Shown: positions 8,108 through 16,229, counted from the first letter of the stretch. The stretch: DNA of 16,229 bases from Cylindrotheca closterium (GCA_933822405.4 CAKOGP040001838.1:1-16229); one strand, 5' to 3'. Notes: generated from the letters alone by a model not told the origin. A program made the numbers and translations.

Positions 8108-8126
8108 CGCCCCGACTAAACGATAA
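8108..8126 (-). repeat. Right terminal inverted repeat of the piggyBac element
   Basis: Read on the minus strand it is TTATCGTTTAGTCGGGGCG, matching 6161-6179 with one mismatch. Copia Gag sequence resumes directly after it. Confidence 0.8.
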
Positions 8127-8950
8127 TTCCTGGAACTTCAGCATCCACAAGTGGAGCATCAAGTGTTGCAGGAAGCGTTGAGACTTGCTGGTACTACAGG
8201 TAATCAAATGATGCAAGTTTCTTTGGGAAAGCAGCTCATGCAGATTCCAACTCAAGGTGGCGGCACTGTGACTTTCCCTTACTCAATGAATGCTAATGGT
8301 GAGATTGCGTTCAGTGGAATGCAACTCAGCCAATCAAATGCGCCAAAGATTTGATGCAACCCAAGCTCAAACTTGGCAGGTTGGGAAGACTGGCTATTTT
8401 GTTACGTCAATGTCTATCTTATTCCATGCCCTGCTGGTATGACAAATGTCAAACTTCAAGCTGACTGGCACTATGCTAGTGAAAATGAAGACTTGCCAGA
8501 TCTTGCTACTGAAGAAGATCAAGGTATGCCGTTCATTCAAAGCCCCAGAAGAGAAAAGAATCCATTTGGGTTGTACAATCATGTCATCATGGACAGTGGT
8601 TGCACAAACACCACCATTTGTAATGGTGAGCTCATGCATGGACTCCGTCATGCTGAGAAAGAACTTGACATGCAAAGTAACGTGGGTAGCAGATTTCTCG
8701 ACAAAGAAGGTTTTCTAGGAAGATTTCCACCTCCAGTTTATCATGATGAAGATGGAATTGCCAATGTACTTGCTATGCGCGAGATGATTGCTGCGGGATA
8801 CCGCATTACTATGGACACTGATGCTGACAATGCCTTTATTGTGCATTGTGATAGAAACAGAAAGATGCGATTTGTGAATCGTATGGATGTGTATGTGTTG
8901 GAGCAACTTGGAGCAAATGTCAAACCAGGTGCCAAAGAGACAAGTGTGAT
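8127..8950 (+). pseudogene. Ty1/copia Gag tail, aspartic protease and post-protease region, first copy
   Basis: The frame resumes after the inserted transposon. A Gln-rich Gag tail (QVLQEALRLAGTTGNQMMQ, MQIPTQGGGTVTF) ends at an in-frame TGA (8352-8354). The same frame then runs to 8954 and contains ADWHYASENEDLPDL and HVIMDSGCTNTTI (active-site Asp codon at 8592-8594), the DSG motif of the retroviral-type aspartic protease that processes the polyprotein. After that come LDKEGFLGRFPPPVYHDEDG and GYRITMDTDADNAFIVH, the conserved stretch that follows protease and precedes the Gag-pre-integrase domain in copia. The TGA sits at the left border of the 600-base duplication, so the sequence 8351-8390 is probably rearranged. 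There is no RT in the window. Protease assignment is confident; activity is not expected. Confidence 0.8.
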
Positions 8951-9551
8951 TTGATGCAACCCAAGCTCAAACTTGGCAGGTTGGGAAGACTGGCTATTTT
9001 GATACGTCAATGTCTATCTTATTCCATGCCCTGCTTGGTACCACAAATGTCAAACTTCAAGCCGACTGGCACTATGCTAGTGAAAATGAAGATTTGCCTG
9101 ATCTTGCTACTGAAGAAGATCAAGATATGCAGTTCATTCAAAGCCCCAGAAGAGAAAAGAATCCATTTGGGTTGTACAATCATGTCATCATGGACAGTGG
9201 TTGCACAAACACCACCATTTGTAATGGTGAGCTCATGCATGGACTCCGTCATGCTGAGAAAGAACTTGACATGCAAAGTAACGTGGGTAGCAGATTTCTC
9301 GACAAAGAAGGTTTTCTAGGAAGATTTCCACCTCCAGTTTATCATGATGAAGATGGAATTGCCAATGTACTTGCTATGCGCGAGATGATTGCTGCGGGAT
9401 ACCGCATTACTATGGACACTGATGCTGACAATGCCTTTATTGTGCATCGTGATGGAAACAGAAAGATGCAATTTGTGAATCGTATGGATGTGTATGTGTT
9501 GGAGCAACTTGGAGCAAATGTCAAACCAGTTGCCAAAGAGACAAGTGCGAT
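8351..9551 (+). repeat. Tandem duplication, 600-base unit (8351-8950 and 8951-9551)
   Basis: Both units start TTGATGCAACCCAAGC and are nearly identical. By eye I count about 13 substitutions and one 1-base insertion (in the second unit near 9035), so around 98% identity. Borders share GAT: ...AAAGAT|TTGATG, ...GTGTGAT|TTGATG and ...GTGCGAT|GTACC. Each unit encodes a protease DSGCTNT motif. Confidence 0.95.
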
Positions 9552-9575
9552 GTACCATCGCCATTTAACAACTTA
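8951..9575 (+). pseudogene. Ty1/copia protease region, second (duplicate) copy
   Basis: This repeats the first copy's protease and following region, with the DSG Asp codon at 9193-9195. The long frame is 9010-9576. A single inserted base near 9035 puts the segment before it out of frame (a TGA and changed residues follow the shared start). It differs from the first copy by about eight residues (for example IVHRDGNRKMQF versus IVHCDRNRKMRF), and HRDGN looks closer to the usual family sequence. The second copy joins the downstream polyprotein (YHRHLTT...), so it is probably the original position of this segment and the upstream copy the addition. Whether either was translated after the duplication is unknown. 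Confidence 0.8.
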
Positions 9576-9635
9576 AATAATCAACCCCATTTCAAACTTT
9601 CTTCAAACAGACAGAATGGAGATGCTGGACTCGAG

Positions 9636-10354
9636 ATGACCTCCAAGATGGCAACTGTTCGAAAGAACAAAGAAGGATTCACTCCAAGACAAGTCAAGGC
9701 TGCGATGGAAGCGAGAAATGCGATGCACATACTCAATGCTCCAAGCACCAAAAGTCTGAAGTATGCGATCCGATCTGGTCTCATCAAGAACTGTCCTATC
9801 ACCGAAGAAGCGATCAATCATGCCGAAGCAATCCTTGGACCTGACACCTCTACATTGAAAGGCAAATCAACAAGACCAACTCCAAAGAAGACGTGCGACG
9901 ACTTCTTCAGTCCACCAGAGGAACTGTATCAGCACAATCGATCTATTACCGTCTGTATTGATCACATGGAGATCGAGAATGCTAAGTTTCTCACCTGCAT
10001 TGATACCACTGTGCATTATCGCTCATGTATTCCTGTGCAGATATGGATAACTCCAAAAGAGAAGAGCTCTTGGCAGGTGCAGACAATGATGTCAATGATA
10101 TGCCAGAACTCACTGTCAGATACCGTGGAGATGATGACTATGAATCAGATGAGGACAATTCGGGTGATGAAGGCTATGAAGAGGAAAAACCTAGAAAATG
10201 TCGATAGAGGAACCGATGATATTGGGAACCTCGTTACTGATCTGAAGGACCTACAAGAGCCGCCAGAAGAAGAGATTGTATTTGAGCCTGAAGAGCCTCA
10301 AGTAGCAAAAGTCACTCGATCTGGGCAAACGTATGCGCAAGCTGCAATGTCTGG
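9636..10354 (+). pseudogene. Ty1/copia Gag-pre-integrase and truncated integrase, then post-integrase linker
   Basis: The frame 9636-10358 starts with a pre-integrase-like segment (NKEGFTPRQVKAAMEARNAM, YAIRSGLIKNCPITEEA, LGPDTSTLKGKSTR), then the start of the integrase core: HNRSITVCIDHMEIENAKFL, whose Asp would be the first of the DDE triad, and VHYRSCIPV. At about 10048 the core stops. The next sequence, read partly in a second frame (10049-10204) and then again in the first (10208-10354), is an acidic linker (GDDDYESDEDNSGDEGYEEE, PPEEEIVFEPEEP) and VTRSGQTYAQAA, the RSGR-type boundary that comes before RT in copia. So the remaining integrase, including the second Asp and the Glu, is deleted. 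The integrase would insert the cDNA; this copy cannot. The call rests on motif order and recalled family sequences. Confidence 0.75.
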
Positions 10355-10738
10355 GTGAACCTTTTTCAAGTTCCAAAGAAACCAAGAGAATGGCCTTTGA
10401 GCAGGAGTGGCAGTTCTGCCAATAAGAACAAGAATCGAGTTGGGACAAGACGCAAGCATTGCGAGAGGGAATTGAACCAGTTGAAGAACAAGTTAAAATC
10501 TGCTATTTGTACCAAAGAAGGAAGTCACAGTACTAAAGACAGTAAAGCTATCCTTGAAACACAGCACAATCTATGTTTCCAACAGATTGGGAATGAGATG
10601 AAAGCTGATTATGAAGAGCACGACGCTATTCTGATCGCTCGTTGCATGATGCAGATCAAGGCCAAGTTTGATACTGACGAAGGTCTGAACTTCATCCAAC
10701 AAGCGCAGTTGCTTAAGATTTGGGTCCAAGGATCATGA
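10355..10738 (+). pseudogene. Ty1/copia segment preceding reverse transcriptase, truncated
   Basis: A 127-codon frame contains a basic region (KKPREWP, NKNKNRVGTRRKHC) and then YEEHDAILIARCMMQIKAKF and EGLNFIQQAQLLKIW. This resembles the stretch just before RT in diatom copia polyproteins (an ...A.IA..M.......F.QQ... pattern). The similarity breaks after FIQQAQLLK and the frame ends at 10736-10738 (TGA). No RT motif (such as YVDD) appears, so the element is cut off here. The junction with the following gypsy scrap (10845) marks the end of recognisable copia sequence. Confidence 0.5.
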
Positions 10739-10844
10739 TAATCGAAGTCAAATTCCTCTAATTTGTTTGTACAGAGCATGTTTCCGATCGTTTGGTGGAT
10801 TTGTTCTACATAATTAGCTTGAGGATTTTTGACTGTCGTATCCT

Positions 10845-11021
10845 AGCATCCGTGTGTATTGTGAAAGGTTTGGAGAAATTAGGGAATGCAAGCATAGTGT
10901 CTTTTGCAATCACTCGTTTCACATGTTTGAACGCTTCTGTGCATTCTTGTTTCCATACAAATGGACGTCCATTTTTGCTGGATTTGATAAATTCAGGAAC
11001 GCACCACAACGTGCAACGCAC
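10845..11021 (-). pseudogene. Ty3/gypsy RT-RNase H boundary fragment
   Basis: On the minus strand the frame reads EFIKSSKNGRPFVWKQEC, TEAFKHVKRVIAKDTMLAFP and NFSKPFTIHTDA. This is the connection between RT and RNase H in Ty3/gypsy elements (FxWxxECxxAFxxxK...L.xPDFxKPFxxxTDAS), ending at the TDA that holds the first RNase H catalytic Asp. After TDA the sequence diverges (expected S..G/A is absent), so only about 50 residues survive. There is no ATG; the fragment is a scrap between a truncated copia and the palindrome array. Confidence 0.75.
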
Positions 11022-11126
11022 GCAATTGAAATGTCCGTTAATTGTTTAATATGTTTTTTTTTTGAAAACGTGAAGTGTCCGTTGCCATTTTAGCGCGGGC
11101 GCACTGTTAAAATCGGGCATGCCCCG

Positions 11127-11317
11127 TGCGTCAATTTGACGCAAAACAGGCACGCCCCGCGTCAATCTTGCGTCAATTTGACTCAAATCCGCGTCAATTT
11201 GACGCAAATCCGCGTCAATTTGACGAAAATTTTTGTGTCAGATTGACGCAAATTGCGTCAATCCTGCGTTAAACTTAAAAAGTTGCGTCAATCCTGCGTC
11301 AAACAGATCCCGCGTCA
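11127..11317. repeat. Array of palindromic GCGTCAA/TTGACGC units
   Basis: Dyads with arms GCGTCAA and TTGACGC around one base occur at 11127-11143 (full TGCGTCAATTTGACGCA), 11169-11185 (one change), 11191-11205 and 11212-11226 (last base changed). More half-sites follow at 11158-11167, 11235-11250, 11253-11269, 11283-11300 and 11311-11317. Two units share a 21-base spacing (11191 and 11212). The half-site TGACGCAA resembles bZIP (ATF/C/EBP-type) targets. It is not coding in any frame of note. Confidence 0.85.
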
Positions 11318-11418
11318 AACTCAAGCGAGGCCAGAAACACAATATTATAAGGGCACAGTACAGGTTCTGACACCAGCTACGTCATTATGCTATGGGGCTA
11401 CAGTTCTGGATCCGTTTC

Positions 11419-12284
11419 TCAGAAGTACTCGGCTTCATAGTCAGGTATATCCCAAAATTTCACAGTTCCAAGCTCTAAACCAATTTGTATTGATACCAGG
11501 ACAGCACCTACCGCAAACATATGCTTATCATAGTTATGGATCCAAATACCTCGCAATGATTGGAATTTTTTCAACTTGCAAAAGACACATTCTTGTCTTG
11601 CACAAACAACACCCTTTTGCTGCTTTCCCGACGCGATTTGGCGACTTGAGGATTCTTAAAACAGCATTCGCCTGAAGATCCAGCATCAGCCCCGACACAT
11701 TCACCTGCGTCCAATTTTGACTTCAGCTCCTCTCGGAAAATCTTTATATCTGACTTGCCACCCTCGTGCCAACCGCTCCAATGGACAATGTAGCCTTTGT
11801 GAATAGAGCTAGCAACATCATACTTGAGGCCTGCTTTGTGGCGTTTAACATCCCACATTTTGCTGTCGAACGGCCACTTATCAAAGCACCCAAACGTAGT
11901 AGCATCGTAGACAATTGAAGCCATTGTGACCAACTTGTTCCATCCAATCAGTCGGAGATCCATCCGAATCACCTGGTGGTGTAGGTCATGCACAAGAGGA
12001 ATGAAAATCCAAGCCCATTTACGAAATGTATTTGCACTGCAACTAACCATCTTTGCATTGGCGTCATCGCCAGCATACTTCTTGAGTAGAACATAAGCAT
12101 ATAGAAGATGACGTGGGGCACCACCCTTGGAAATTTTGTTGCTTTCAGCTAGTCTGTTCCAAATGTTACTAGCTACCTCGGGCAAAGTGCCAAAGAAGCA
12201 TGCCCACATTCTCGCTTGTGATTGGTTGGTATACGTCCAGTTCTTTTTTTGGTTTGGAGTGCGTAACGTGTAGAAAAAAATATT
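11419..12284 (-). pseudogene. Harbinger-like DDE transposase, C-terminal frameshift
   Basis: The main frame runs from a TGA just beyond 12284 down to 11571. ATG 12209 gives MWACFFGTLPEVASNIWNRL, but the upstream 25 codons (NWTYTNQSQAR) are family-like, so the real start is probably further upstream or in another frame. KTFRKW-like ANTFRKWAWIFIP, then YDATTFGCFD (first Asp), a KRHKAGLKYDVASSIHKGYI segment, SDIKIFREELKSKLD and GADAG (second Asp) follow in the order of DDE_Tnp_4/Harbinger-type enzymes. The frame then shifts: from 11601 another frame reads ARQECVFCKLKKF (Glu is the likely third catalytic residue), HNYDKHMFAVGAVLVSIQI and ends at a TGA, 11419-11421. So one indel between about 11601 and 11650 explains the loss. 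The enzyme would excise and insert its own element. No terminal repeats were identified. The ORF is otherwise well preserved. Confidence 0.75.
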
Positions 12285-12408
12285 TCAGAAACGAAACAAC
12301 ACGCATTCCGGCAGAACCAACCAGTCTGCCTCGCGTAGCGCTAGTACTGAATTTACGTAGAAAACTTTCGAATTTATCACCAAGCCAACCATTCAACACC
12401 GGCGCACC
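12285..12408 (+). other. Short leader upstream of the ORF1 unit
   Basis: No gene is seen here. The last bases before ATG 12409 give CGCACCATGG, a good eukaryotic initiation context. This may be the 5' untranslated region of the two-ORF element, between the DDE transposase remnant and ORF1. The exact 5' end is not visible. Confidence 0.4.
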
Positions 12409-12449
12409 ATGGGCAAATCTATCAACGCGAAGGCATCCTTGGCGATGAC

Positions 12450-12456
12450 AAAAAAG
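12450..12456 (+). other. A AAA AAG slippery-heptamer frame change
   Basis: In the ATG 12409 frame the codons are ACA AAA AAG, and the conserved downstream frame is exactly -1. The heptamer is a classic -1 frameshift site. A lost A from a 7-A run would give the same picture and is the simpler explanation, given nearby stops. Confidence 0.4.
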
Positions 12457-15400
12457 TCGGGCATGTCTCCTCTGGGGCTAAAAAGTCCGTCAAAAAACGA
12501 GTGGAAATTCACCTACAACAGCCAAAAGACAGGGATCCCATCGATTCCAGGATGGTCTCTGCAACCCAAACTGATGAGAAGCGTGTTATCGACGACAACG
12601 AAGCGCAACGCATGGCTAATGAGATTGAGGCAAAACGAATCGCGGAATGAGAAGCTCGCAGGAGTGGACAGTACGACAGCATTGTTCCAAACCTGTCGGA
12701 GTGGTGGATGAAGAATTTATATTCAGGAGATGCTGTCGACAAAGCATTGGAACGAAATGACCGTATCCATACGGGAAACGCGCTTTTTATGGCGTGGGAA
12801 GAACGTTTTCCTGCTGCTTGGAACCAACCCTGCCTCCGGTATGACGATCCATTTTACGACAATACCGGGACAACAACTTGTGAAGATCGTTTTGCTTGCA
12901 TTTTCACATCGATGAATTCGGATAATAACCAATTGACACAGTACCTAATTGCCGCATTTGATAATGAAACGATGGAAGTGAATCCGTATGAAGAAATCTG
13001 GTCTTTACGTATTTTGGCTTTGCAGATTTCCTTACAAAATCCGTTTTCCTTTTTTGGTATTGATGAGTTTGAGGGCAAACCGGACGACAACCATTTCTTT
13101 TCTGGCGAAATGTCCAATCCACGGCTACGCTTGGAGCATCCCTTGGTGGGCTTTTGGTTAATTTGCTCCAAGTTGTTTGATTATCCTTGGATTAATGAGT
13201 TTCTCTTGGAGTATTACGACGACCCGCCATCCGCAATTGTCGACGCAATCAAACAAACAAGAAGTGGCAAGTCTATCAACAATGCTCCAAATCGGGAATC
13301 ATTGAAGGAACCGGATCCGCCTCGTATCCAAAAAATATACGATCCGATGTACTCTATTGACGAACCGGGCACGGATGTTCATCGCGAATCCACCAGCTCC
13401 AAAGGGGACCAGGTGCAAAACCCAAATCGCTTTGCACCTCTACAAAGTGATGATGACTCGTTTGAAGGCAATGGAATTCAGGAATTCGACGAGGTTGAAG
13501 TGGTGGCGGTGAAAAAGAATGCCTCCAAGGCGCCTGAGTTGTCGGATGAAGATGAAGACACATAAGATGACGACACTAACGACAGGGAGAACATTGTGGA
13601 TGACGCAATGGAGGAAGACAATGATGACGAACGGGTCAATACCGCTGGGGCAAACCCGCACGATGAGGCCATGGACGACAACACTCTACCGTTGACTTCT
13701 CCTAAACTTACGGCAACACAAGACTCAGCAGGTACAGGGACCTTTACGGAGCCCTCGGAAACAACTCCTTCTCGAGTTCGGCGCCCCCCAACACTGGCCA
13801 AACGGATCTCAAACCTCATTCAGGTGAACATGGAAGGGATACCAGGCAAGTGTCACATCTTCAAGACTACTTTCTCCGTGGACTATCAAGGGTTGGATTC
13901 AGGAACTGTGGCGGAGGCGCTCTTGTCGACAGTTCTGATGTCTATGGAGGAAGCCATCAACAATTCCCCTAATGAATTGAAGCTTCTTCCGATCTCTGAT
14001 ACCACATATAAGCAACCGAATCTTTGGATTCGAAACTCAGTAGATTTACGCAATCGCATTTTGACTTATCGCGCTCTGTCTACTTACTGTGATATGGAAT
14101 ATGGTAACTGTCCCTACGCGGCAGCCAACAGCAAGCCGGGCGAGAAGAAACTACGCACACCCATTCGCGTCAGCTTCTCGGCTGAGGCCTCGGTCGAGGC
14201 CGTCCAAGACTATCTTCATACCGGATTACGTCAATTGGGGAGAGGCGCTGGGTGCTACCCTTCTCCCTTGCAGTATGGAGAAATTGTGAAGATCGGATCA
14301 TGCTCGTTTATTCCTGCAGAAGTCAACTTCTCAGCTTATGCAAAGGAACTGATGAGACTATTTGATTTCGAAGTACCGATTGGTATCAAGATGGACTGGG
14401 TTTCTGTTCCGTACACAGGCCGAGCAAAGTACGACGAACGATCCCCCGGAGTGACTAGTCCACATTGTTTCACTTGGAGGATTCATGCCAAGAGAGTTGA
14501 TCGCACTTTGAGGTCAATTCTCCACCCAGCAACTGCAAAACCTGACTTTCCATTCGCAGCACCGGCCACCTACATCAGTGATTGGAAATTGGCTCAACAA
14601 GGTTTGCTGAGTGTTAAGGCCTACGGTCCGGTGAAGGATGCGATCCTTACCTTGATCAGCAAGTTACGGGATTACTACATTTTGACGGAAGTTCTTTATC
14701 CAGGCATTGACTTCACGGGGATGTTCAAGTTTGCGACTACAAGGTTGTACGGTTCTTGCACCCTATTCAAACTGCTCTTGTCCATCAAGGCCATTCCGGC
14801 CCAGGCTGATCAGGCTTCCACAGCTGCCAAAGACAGACCCCCAACACCTGCCAATGACGACTCATCTGAAGAGGAGGACGATGAATCCCAGGAGGGAGCG
14901 GGTTCCCTGTCCGGACCATTCACAAAGGTGACAAAGAAGAAGATGAGGAAGAAGAAGAGGAAGTCGCTCATTTCCGATAACCTAGAGAATCATTTTCTCA
15001 AAGATCTATCCCCGGCACAACGCAAGCTGGCTGAAGCTACCGACCGCAAACTGAAGAACGATATTGATCGCCATAAGGCGGGACCACTCTTCCTGATGAT
15101 CCTTCCTGGAGAAATGGAAGGCTCTTACATCTTTGTATGCCGCAAGAAGTACGGTCAGTTAGCTCGAAACGTGTTGAGAGGGATAGTTCCGTTCTTGATT
15201 CATCACCTGTGCGAACTTACCAATACGCAAGCTGATCGAGTCTTGGGTAAATGGATTCCCAAATCAGAGATCCAGGCGACGCGTCGTAAGTGTTTGGTAT
15301 GGTGCACCAACACACTACACGCTATTGAGGCCTCCAATCAGTCGACCAAGGTGGAGGAAGCTCTGGAGTTTCTGGACGATGTGATCAAAGACACCACCAA

Positions 15401-16044
15401 TGTCTACCAAGGTCAACTCTTGATCGGTATGGATATGGCGAGTGCCAAGGATATTGACGATGGTCAAACGGTCACGGGGATGCTGGATGAAATGCACGAA
15501 CGTGAACAACAATTGGAGGATGCCTTTGTGGAAATTGAAGCCCGTGACAACGCCTTGGCGGCTAAAGACCAGGCCATGGCTCAGCAGAAAGCCGCGACTG
15601 CGGCTCTTCAAGCCCAACTTGACGCCCTTCAACGTCAGACAGCCCACCACTTGGCCATCAATTCGCAACCACCTGCTCAAAATAATGAGGTATCTCCAGA
15701 TCGGTCCGATTTCACTACGCCACCAAAAAAGAGGAAAAGCAAGGATACTTCCACGACTAAGAGGAGAGTTGATAGGTCTAAGGCTGGTCTTAAGCCGCCC
15801 ACTAAGTCAACTCATACCAGCACGTCTGTTCACTTTCAGCAGCCGAAGCAGCGCTCTCGGAACCCGTCTCAGGTCCAGGTGGAAACAACTCAGATGGAAG
15901 GTGATACTACGACAGCTGTGTCCCAGGACGAAAGCCTCTCATCTCTGACAGCGGCATCTCCGGGAGGTGTACACCCGTTCTTTCTCTCTTCTCCATCTGG
16001 CAAATCTGGTACTAGCGGATCTGCTAAGTTGCCTTCTTCGGCCA

Positions 16045-16069
16045 GCCGCGGAGCGCCTCGCTCCGCGGC
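16045..16069 (+). promoter_or_regulatory. 11-bp GC hairpin before the ORF1/ORF2 junction
   Basis: GCCGCGGAGCG (16045-16055) and CGCTCCGCGGC (16059-16069) form a perfect 11-bp stem with loop CCT. Six bases later comes ATGA (16076-16079), where the TGA stop of ORF1 overlaps the ATG of ORF2. A stable RNA structure here could favour termination-reinitiation, as proposed for some two-ORF retrotransposons, or it could be only a GC-rich coding repeat (SASRGAPRSAAGP). Confidence 0.8.
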
Positions 16070-16075
16070 AGGGCC

Positions 16076-16229
16076 ATGAGAGGCCCCAGGTCGTCTGCCG
16101 CTCGGCGTGCAGGCAGAAGATCTCGAATTAGTGGCCCGTCAAGTGTTGTTTCCCACGCTTCACTTGATGAATATTTACGCTCTCTGCCACCAGGAGACTG
16201 CCTTGGCGATGACCATCGCTGTCGCTCTT
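16076..16229 (+). CDS. Start of ORF2 of the two-ORF unit, cut by window edge
   Basis: The ATG at 16076 overlaps the ORF1 stop by ATGA. Fifty-one codons are visible before the right edge, all open. The N-terminus is strongly basic (RGPRSSAARRAGRRSR), then VSHASLDEYLRSLPPG. No domain is visible this far. By analogy with two-ORF non-LTR retrotransposons, an endonuclease and reverse transcriptase would be expected downstream; that is inference from arrangement. No other start is closer, and the first codons follow the hairpin directly, so translation would probably depend on ORF1 translation. Confidence 0.5.
   Translation, partial: MRGPRSSAARRAGRRSRISGPSSVVSHASLDEYLRSLPPGDCLGDDHRCRS

Larger units (their letters stand above)
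6161..8126 (+). mobile_element. piggyBac-type DNA transposon inserted in copia Gag
   Basis: Its ends are a 19-base terminal inverted repeat with one mismatch: TTATTGTTTAGTCGGGGCG at 6161-6179 and the complement of TTATCGTTTAGTCGGGGCG at 8108-8126. The interior carries a piggyBac-like transposase pseudogene and repeated CGAGGTGTGACAC motifs near both ends. Copia Gag tail sequence lies on both sides, so insertion came after the copia. piggyBac normally duplicates TTAA. Here the outermost bases read TTAT on the left and ATAA on the right, so either both duplicates mutated or this group has different ends. Element length is about 1,966 bases. Confidence 0.8.
12409..16079 (+). pseudogene. ORF1-type protein of a putative two-ORF retroelement, about 1,220 codons, with one frame change and two stops
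   Basis: ATG 12409 sits in CACCATGGG. Reading moves to the -1 frame at A AAA AAG (12450-12456), then continues to 16079, broken only by TGA 12648-12650 and TAA 13563-13565. The part from 12708 to 13562 is 285 codons of globular sequence with an acidic end. After the TAA the same frame runs 13566-16079; residue numbers here count from the GTG at 13596. Residues 1-65 are acidic, then Pro/Thr-rich. About 70-415 are globular (IRVSFSAEASVEAVQDYLHTGL, KIGSCSFIPAEV). About 420-456 are Glu/Ser then Lys/Arg-rich. About 460-625 form a second globular part. About 628-682 are coiled coil (DEMHEREQQLEDAFVEIEAR onward), and a basic tail has PPKKRKSK (about 707) as a possible nuclear signal. No zinc knuckle, RT or endonuclease motif is in it. 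It resembles, by memory only, large ORF1-like proteins upstream of polymerase ORFs in diatoms. With single-base lesions in a 3.6-kb frame, it looks young. Confidence 0.5.

Noticed and set aside
8351..9551. CRISPR-like or satellite array
   Set aside because: Only two long units with coding similarity; a segmental tandem duplication.
11127..11317. CRISPR array
   Set aside because: Units are short overlapping palindromes with no uniform spacers, and the window is eukaryotic.
415..12650. Several in-frame TGA codons (415-417, 2027-2029, 8352-8354, 12648-12650) in otherwise open frames, suggesting TGA recoding or selenocysteine
   Set aside because: The sister copy at 5306-5865 has Cys TGT at the first site, 8352 sits on a duplication border, and a TAA (13563-13565) also occurs. 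Ordinary decay explains them.

Overview
The window looks like nuclear DNA of a eukaryotic microalga, most likely a diatom. The evidence is a spliceosomal-type 101-base intron inside a piggyBac transposase frame, Ty1/copia Gag, protease and integrase segments of the kind abundant in diatom genomes, a Harbinger-like DDE transposase, and a large low-similarity ORF1-type protein followed by an overlapping second ORF. The organism call rests on recalled family resemblance and was not searched. No host housekeeping gene, tRNA or rRNA was recognised. The window reads as a transposon graveyard with one relatively recent-looking element at the right edge.

Layout. Bases 1-893 hold a Ty1/copia 5' end on the minus strand (candidate LTR 702-893, then Gag running off the left edge). 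A second, divergent copia-type Gag fragment lies at 1649-2203. Bases 2204-5045 have no recognised gene. They carry a 16-base palindrome pair, a TATA-like site, an ORF built over a 15-copy 12-base repeat (3758-4084) and a small direct-repeat cluster (4643-4733). From 5046 a sister copy of the first copia runs on the plus strand, so the two copies sit head to head. Its LTR is 5066-5259 and its Gag 5306-6160. A 1,966-base piggyBac-type DNA transposon (6161-8126) is inserted in Gag. Then come the Gag tail and protease (8127-8950), a 600-base tandem duplicate of the protease segment (8951-9551), a truncated integrase (9636-10048), the post-integrase linker and a pre-RT segment ending near 10738. 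No RT, RNase H or 3' LTR is present.

Right third. A Ty3/gypsy RT-RNase H scrap lies on the minus strand (10845-11021). An array of palindromic GCGTCAA/TTGACGC units follows (11127-11317), then a minus-strand Harbinger-like DDE transposase with a C-terminal frameshift (11419-12284). From 12409 to the edge is a two-ORF unit: an ORF1 of about 1,220 codons with one frame change and two stop codons, overlapping ORF2 by ATGA at 16076-16079. A perfect 11-bp GC hairpin sits six bases before that overlap.

At least five element types are stacked or nested here. The most interesting signals are the hairpin plus ATGA junction, the intact intron in a broken piggyBac gene, the dyad-rich subterminal region of that piggyBac, and the bZIP-like palindrome array.
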